Source of the DNA: Dyadobacter diqingensis
GTDB taxonomy: Bacteria > Bacteroidota > Bacteroidia > Cytophagales > Spirosomataceae
DNA length: 64,000 nucleotides
Direction: 5' to 3'
Assembly (NCBI RefSeq): GCF_024220585.1
Contig: NZ_JAMXKF010000009.1
Span: 62,001 to 126,000, forward strand
Shown: one piece after another, positions 59,892-64,000 of the stretch
How positions within the stretch are numbered: the first letter of the stretch is position 1
How the letters are laid out: the number at the start of each line of letters is the position of its first letter
Position numbers and translations under genes: made by a program
The notes under the pieces: generated by a model
Databases searched by the model: none
What the model saw: the letters and a program-made list of their open reading frames with translations, nothing else
What the model was told of the DNA's origin: nothing

Positions 59892-60854
59892 TTAAAAATT
59901 GACCCACGCTATTTTTTTGATTACACCGCCATTTTTTCGGAACAACCAGCTGTTGTCTGAGACGGTCTCACCTTCCAGCACATTGGCATCGGTCGAGTTT
60001 ACCGGCGTGTAGTTTCGGATGTATAGCTTGTTTCCGTTAAAACCGTTATCATACGCAGCTCCGGCAGCAGGAACGTCAGAATACATCTGATCGTAAAAAA
60101 TGCAAGAAGTGCGGTTATAGGCCACAGGATTGATGCCATCTTCATATGCTGCAAAAACAGTCGTGTTCGCGCCAGCAACAAGTTTCATGACATTCAGGCC
60201 GACCATCTGCATTTTGAAGCTGGTACGCCATTCCTTCCATTGCATTTTTAGCAGACGGATACCGCCTTGCAATAAGTTGTAATCGAAGGCGGGTAAGGAT
60301 GTGACATTACCCCCATGTCCTTCCGTTTCAACAATTCCCAATCCACCGCCGAATGTCATAAACTGAACATTCAAGGCACCAATCCAAAGACAATAATTTC
60401 CGTTATTGGCTGGCAGCTTGCGAATGTAAATCTTCCCGTCAGGGTAGAAGCCAAACCAGATATTAGTCGCGATAAGCGCCATGTTTGCCGGAATTTCCAC
60501 AGTGCCCGAGATATATACGGTGAGGTTTACCGCCTTATCGCTGTAAAGCTGGATTGCTTTGGCCATGGTCTTTACAGCCAGGGCCAAAGTAGACCCATTT
60601 TTGGTATCATCGCCACTCGTAGCGTTGATATAGCAAACTGCATTCAACGTCAGGCTACGTGTAATGAAATTGTTTTGGATCGCATCCATGCTGGTAACAG
60701 CCGTCTGAACTTGCGTGCGAATGACAGTCCACATGCCTTTCAGTGCATTGCGTACCACTGCAGCAGTGTTGATCATGGCTGGATTTGGCGGCGAGTCTTT
60801 AATGGATGAATCAATTTGTCCATTCACCGCGTCGTTATCTGGATTCCAGGGCAT
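59892..60854 (-). CDS. Possible tail fibre/spike protein
   Basis: A 320-residue protein. A helical N-terminal part (VVRNALKGMWTVIRTQVQTAV) precedes YINATSGDDTKNGSTLALAVKTMAKAI, a pattern seen at the start of parallel beta-helix spike domains. Gly/Asn-rich beta strands follow. It may recognise the cell surface. It directly follows the gene at 60866 (11-bp gap). Similarity is by pattern only, so confidence is moderate. Confidence 0.5.
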   Translation of the reverse strand: MPWNPDNDAVNGQIDSSIKDSPPNPAMINTAAVVRNALKGMWTVIRTQVQTAVTSMDAIQNNFITRSLTLNAVCYINATSGDDTKNGSTLALAVKTMAKAIQLYSDKAVNLTVYISGTVEIPANMALIATNIWFGFYPDGKIYIRKLPANNGNYCLWIGALNVQFMTFGGGLGIVETEGHGGNVTSLPAFDYNLLQGGIRLLKMQWKEWRTSFKMQMVGLNVMKLVAGANTTVFAAYEDGINPVAYNRTSCIFYDQMYSDVPAAGAAYDNGFNGNKLYIRNYTPVNSTDANVLEGETVSDNSWLFRKNGGVIKKIAWVNF

Positions 60855-60865
60855 AAGTGTTTGAG

Positions 60866-61414
60866 TTAAGAAAAGGATAAGTCGAAGCTGTAATCGAATT
60901 CTTTGAAAGGAAATAATTTTTCGGGGTCAACGGTGCTGATCCAAAGCACACCGTGCCAGTGCTGTGAGGTCAGCTGCATTTGCTGCGCCAACGTGTTTTG
61001 TATTGAGCGGGTCCAGCCAAGTTGCATGCCATTGTTTTTGGTGCCTGCCAGATAACAGTTGCCGTCCGTATCCCGAAAGATGGCAACAAAACGCTTTCGC
61101 GCATTCCGGTGCACCCAGGCGATTATATTTTTGGCATGGGTTGGCAGTGGAACCGTAATCTGTGAAGAATAGCTTTCGCCGTTCTGACTTTGCTGAAGGC
61201 TTTCAGAAAAGGTTGCGGTTTTCGCGCGGAGCTTGATTTCGGTAACGACCTTTTTTCTGTCGACTGCAAGCCATAGGGCATTCTCGGCACTGAGCAGGGT
61301 ATCAGGATAAACATCAAAGGCGACGTCCTTACAATCTATCAAATATAGATGCGTAAGCCATCCAATTGCGGGTCCACCGCAGGTGACACCAATACTTTCC
61401 AAAGTTCCGAACAT
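60866..61414 (-). CDS. Phage tail/baseplate-like protein of unknown function
   Basis: A 182-residue protein of alternating strands (GGPAIGWLTHLYLIDCKDVAF, RFVAIFRDTDGNCYLAGTKN). The latter segment resembles in pattern the one in the gene at 55922. It starts after a terminator and a 20-bp repeat block, so it may head a separate transcript. A tail-tip role is suggested by its place next to the fibre-like gene. Confidence 0.5.
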   Translation of the reverse strand: MFGTLESIGVTCGGPAIGWLTHLYLIDCKDVAFDVYPDTLLSAENALWLAVDRKKVVTEIKLRAKTATFSESLQQSQNGESYSSQITVPLPTHAKNIIAWVHRNARKRFVAIFRDTDGNCYLAGTKNNGMQLGWTRSIQNTLAQQMQLTSQHWHGVLWISTVDPEKLFPFKEFDYSFDLSFS

Positions 61415-61487
61415 GCCGGAAAATTACATTGAAAAAGAGGCGGTTAAAAGGACGGGAAAACGCGGTTTTTTACACTGGAAATAATTA

Positions 61488-61522
61488 AAAAACCGTCTAT
61501 ACGGATAGTATAGGCGGTTTTT
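61488..61522 (-). terminator. Intrinsic terminator within the late operon
   Basis: AAAAACCGTCTATAC (61488-61502) pairs with GTATAGGCGGTTTTT (61508-61522) with one G-U and a 5-base loop. U-tracts exist on both strands. In minus-strand direction it comes after the 61605 gene and before the 61414 gene. Confidence 0.85.
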
Positions 61523-61540
61523 GTCGTAAAAACGGGTGGA

Positions 61541-61620
61541 CTTTTTACGCATTTGCGTTACGGTTTACGCGTTTTCGTTACTTTTTGCGCATTTTCGTTA
61601 CTTTTTACGCGTAACTTTTT
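61541..61620 (-). repeat. Four 20-bp tandem repeats in a late-operon gap
   Basis: Units at 61541-61560, 61561-61580, 61581-61600 and a degenerate fourth at 61601-61620 share the pattern C(T/G)(T/G)TTT(A/G)CGC(A/G)TTT(T/G)CGTTA. The period is exactly 20. The fourth overlaps the 3' end of the upstream gene. The block immediately precedes a terminator in the direction of transcription. Confidence 0.85.
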
Positions 61621-62096
61621 TCAAATAATTTACTGGTTCGCCTGTTAATTTTCGAGATGTGATCGCGGTAAACTTTCCGGCATGTCTGATAATCGACATC
61701 GACATCACGCTCGATTCCGCGACGTTTCAGGGATGAAGTTACCAGCGGGCCATAATCGCAGCCGACCAGCTCGTGACCGCCCCGGACTTCGGCCACCATT
61801 GTCCTGCGGAAAATCTCTTCCATAAAAAGAGCCAGATCGGGTAGCTTGTCGACTGGCACTTCCATACTTTGGACATGGGAGTAATAACGGATGGTCAATG
61901 CTCCTGAGCCTTTTGCAATAACAGTTTTTTGCGTGTAAGGAATTGGCCTGGAAATAAGATGAATTAGTTTGCCAAGTTCTGAATGTTTATCAACGTGGAT
62001 TTCGTCCATTCCGCTTTTCCTTTGATAACCATCATACTCGACCTGAAAGAATTTTTTAACGTGAGGTGGAAGTGTGACCACAATTTTTTTTACCAT
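61605..62096 (-). CDS. Phage protein of unknown function
   Basis: Start set at ATG 62094-62096 (MVKKIVVTLPPHVKKFFQVE), giving 163 residues; a longer frame adds 21 hydrophobic, poorly placed codons. It is a basic protein with a helical C-terminal half (YQTCRKVYRDHISKINRRTS) that could be a DNA-binding helix-turn-helix. I recognise the N-terminal pattern from other Bacteroidota prophages but no function. It lies between the tape-measure gene and the repeat/terminator block, which raises the possibility of a regulatory role. Confidence 0.6.
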   Translation of the reverse strand: MVKKIVVTLPPHVKKFFQVEYDGYQRKSGMDEIHVDKHSELGKLIHLISRPIPYTQKTVIAKGSGALTIRYYSHVQSMEVPVDKLPDLALFMEEIFRRTMVAEVRGGHELVGCDYGPLVTSSLKRRGIERDVDVDYQTCRKVYRDHISKINRRTSKLFEKSYA

Positions 62097-62168
62097 GCGT
62101 TTACGTGGAATAAATTTGATAAATATACCGAAAAAAGACAATTTTAATAAAATGATCAAAAACGCTAT

Positions 62169-64000
62169 TTATGCACTCATACTGCTGATGGCACCGATCA
62201 GCTGGTCAAATTTGCCCTGTGTGTTGGTATTGTAGACGGCATCGCGTACACCGTTAACCGCACCTTCAACACCATTGACTGAGCCTTTCAGATCGCCGAC
62301 GATCGATACTACACGTGCCAAGGCTTCACCATTGGCGATTGTTTCTTCCAAGATTCCCTTGATCGCTTCAAGCTGCTCCTTGCCTTGCTTTTGTGCGTCC
62401 GCGTGTGCCTGCTGTGCGCTGGCCGTGTCACCGGTGGCTGACGGGTCGTTTCCATCTACGCCACCATAAGCACCCGCATCGAACGAAGGCATATCACCCA
62501 TGGCCGCATCGGCTTCGGCCTGCGCCGCAGCTGCTTCCGCTTCCGCATCTTTTGCAGCCTGTTCGGCTTTCCGCTTTTTCGACCCGAAAAGGTACATGCC
62601 GCGCTCGAAATATGGGCTTTCAAACTTACCGCCATCCCTGAACGCCATCGGCGTTGAAGGGTGGGGGATGACCGGTGCATCTGTCTTGCCAGGAGTTCTG
62701 GCGTTCTTGAACATCTGCTGGATTAGCGGCCAGTTCGCCTCGGTTTGTTTCGTTGAGATGATTGCTTCACCGCCCTCCATTTCACCGACATCTCTGCCGG
62801 TAGCACGGTCAAAGAGGCCTATACCACCCGTTCCGTAGGTGCTGCCATGTTTGCCACCTTGCGGTACGTGTCCCAAAGTGCCCCCTTGCGAGAAACTTGG
62901 TTCCGGCTGGTTTTTGATCTTGGCAATCTGAACGCCGGTCACGACCGCAGCCGTAGCCGCCAGAATGATGTTAAGCGGGAAAAAGTTTGCCAGGGCTTTC
63001 AGTACGGCGAGTGCCCCCGTTATTAATGCCGTTGCGATATCAGCTTTTTTCTGGGCTGCAAAAGCTTTCTTTTTCTCGGCCATTTCCGTCGCCCTGGCTT
63101 TGCGGTTTTCTGCGGCGATGGTGTCTTCCAGCTCTGCTTTGAAATCAGCTTTTTGTTCGGCTTCTTCTGAGGCAAGTTTGACTTGCTTCTCAGAAGATGC
63201 CGTCGCATCTTTCAATAGCGTATCGGTACTTTCGACGGTGAATTGTTCCAGCTCGTCGAGCGTGGCCATTTTGTTTTTGGCTTCTTCATCGGCCAGACGG
63301 ATTTTCTCTTCGGACTCCTTTTTTGCCAAGGCAATTTTAGCCTCGATCGCCTGTTTTTCGTCTTCGGTCTTCGCCTGATTGGCCAGCCTTTGCAAATCCT
63401 GAATCTTTTGCTCTTCGGCGGCTTTCATTTGTTGAAGCTGCTCACTGTAATATTTTTTCAGTGCGTCGCGCTTCTGCTCTTCCGTTGAAGTTTCGCTGGT
63501 TAAAATCCTTTGCAGTTCTGCCAAACGATCGGTTTCTGCCGATTTTAATGCTGTTACATAATTCGAGCTTAACGTGATCAGCGATTCGGTTACCGACAGT
63601 TCATTGGTCAGAATTGCCACTTTTTCATCACGTTCGCGGTTCGCTTCGGCAATGGCTTTTTCTGCTTTCTTTTGAGCCAGGTTATTCAGGAAAGCAACGG
63701 CCTGCATAGCCATATCACCACCCTGCTGATAGGAAGCCATGTCGGCAGACAATCTTTGTTGCCAGGCGTCCTGATGGCCTTTGACCATCGTCTGGGCTGA
63801 CTGCAAGAAACCGGAAACATCGCCGGCCAACAGTGAACCAAACATATCAGAATAAGCCTTCAGATTTGCCGCTTTCTTTTCGTGCAGATCTTTATCGATC
63901 GCCAGCTTTTCATCACTTGCTTTTTTATCTGCCGCAAGGCTTGCGTTGTGATGCCGCTCTTCGATCTGGTTTAAAGTTGCTGCGAGCTGTTCATCATTCT
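62169..64000 (-). CDS. Phage tail tape-measure protein (partial, N-terminus outside window)
   Basis: An ATG at 63843-63845 could be taken as the start, but the same frame stays open without a stop from there to the window end, reading ...NDEQLAATLNQIEERHHNAS. The gene therefore continues beyond 64000, and the ATG is probably internal. Visible: long Lys/Glu/Ala coiled coils (about 280 residues), a hydrophobic segment (IATALITGALAVLKALANFFPLNIILAATAAVVTG) and a Gly-rich linker (SFSQGGTLGHVPQGGKHGST). More coiled coil and a C-terminal domain follow. It sets tail length and is typical of long-tailed phages. Confidence 0.85.
   Translation of the reverse strand, partial: NDEQLAATLNQIEERHHNASLAADKKASDEKLAIDKDLHEKKAANLKAYSDMFGSLLAGDVSGFLQSAQTMVKGHQDAWQQRLSADMASYQQGGDMAMQAVAFLNNLAQKKAEKAIAEANRERDEKVAILTNELSVTESLITLSSNYVTALKSAETDRLAELQRILTSETSTEEQKRDALKKYYSEQLQQMKAAEEQKIQDLQRLANQAKTEDEKQAIEAKIALAKKESEEKIRLADEEAKNKMATLDELEQFTVESTDTLLKDATASSEKQVKLASEEAEQKADFKAELEDTIAAENRKARATEMAEKKKAFAAQKKADIATALITGALAVLKALANFFPLNIILAATAAVVTGVQIAKIKNQPEPSFSQGGTLGHVPQGGKHGSTYGTGGIGLFDRATGRDVGEMEGGEAIISTKQTEANWPLIQQMFKNARTPGKTDAPVIPHPSTPMAFRDGGKFESPYFERGMYLFGSKKRKAEQAAKDAEAEAAAAQAEADAAMGDMPSFDAGAYGGVDGNDPSATGDTASAQQAHADAQKQGKEQLEAIKGILEETIANGEALARVVSIVGDLKGSVNGVEGAVNGVRDAVYNTNTQGKFDQLIGAISSMSA

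Noticed and set aside
61541..61620. 20-bp repeats as a CRISPR array
   Set aside because: There are no spacers between units and the array lies in a phage late operon without cas genes.

Overview
The window is a chromosomal segment of a Bacteroidota bacterium, most like the Cytophagales family Spirosomaceae (Dyadobacter-like). The evidence is a SusC/SusD pair, several TonB-dependent receptors with N-terminal carboxypeptidase-regulatory domains, exact TAnnTTTG -7 promoter elements, weak ribosome binding sites, an HYC_CC_PP protein, Uma2 proteins and moderate GC with AT-rich gaps. The genus is inferred from gene content, not from a marker gene. No rRNA or CRISPR array was seen; one tRNA was found.

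Host part, 1-48,725. A SusD lipoprotein (cut by the left edge) and SusC run on the minus strand. A threonine operon follows: thrA, an embedded MNT/HEPN nucleotidyltransferase pair, then thrB with a GTG start, all closely coupled. Next come a PhyH-type dioxygenase, an IscA-like protein, a sugar nucleotidyltransferase, an SGNH hydrolase, molybdate transporter genes modABC, and an aminotransferase with tyrA. After these are a Uma2 protein, a YfhO membrane protein, pfkA, a YdcF/ElyC protein, a thioredoxin-fold lipid/redox-type protein, a lactonase propeller and CsaA. Many gene ends carry clear hairpin terminators.

Copper/heavy-metal island, about 25.8-36.8 kb. It contains copA, an HMA chaperone, an HYC_CC_PP protein, a TonB receptor, an AraC regulator fused to an HMA-like domain, a metal-binding lipoprotein, an exported HMA protein and a His/Met-rich outer-membrane protein. 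copA and the HMA chaperone share a bipartite promoter motif. An alginate-lyase-family gene and two tandem Uma2 genes with a recently homogenised 5' end interrupt the island. A large Oar-like TonB receptor follows.

Sulfur module, 41.2-47.2 kb on the minus strand. A MATE exporter, a Crp/Fnr regulator, a TauE/SafE permease, an MBL-fold persulfide-dioxygenase-like protein with two rhodanese domains, and two half-size YeeE/YedE transporters lie together. Two CRP-like sites (TGTGA-N6-TCAC) sit exactly upstream of tauE and of the MBL gene, so the local regulator probably controls the module. hflX and tRNA-Arg(CCT) close the host part.

Prophage, 48.73 kb to beyond 64 kb. A tyrosine integrase lies next to the tRNA-Arg. 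Then come a Dam methylase, two small unknown genes and an Abi-alpha (DUF4393) protein, followed by a long minus-strand structural operon. In transcription order this reads tape measure (cut by the right edge), tail/baseplate-like and fibre-like genes, DUF1353, S49 protease, scaffold-like, capsid, a tail-tube-like protein, small proteins, a TerS-like protein and TerL. The terminase pair therefore comes last, not first. No portal, holin, endolysin or recognisable repressor lies inside the window. The most unusual material is the copper-island regulation, the TA-like pair in the thr operon, the Crp-controlled sulfur module, the structured intergenic repeats and the prophage cargo and repeat region.
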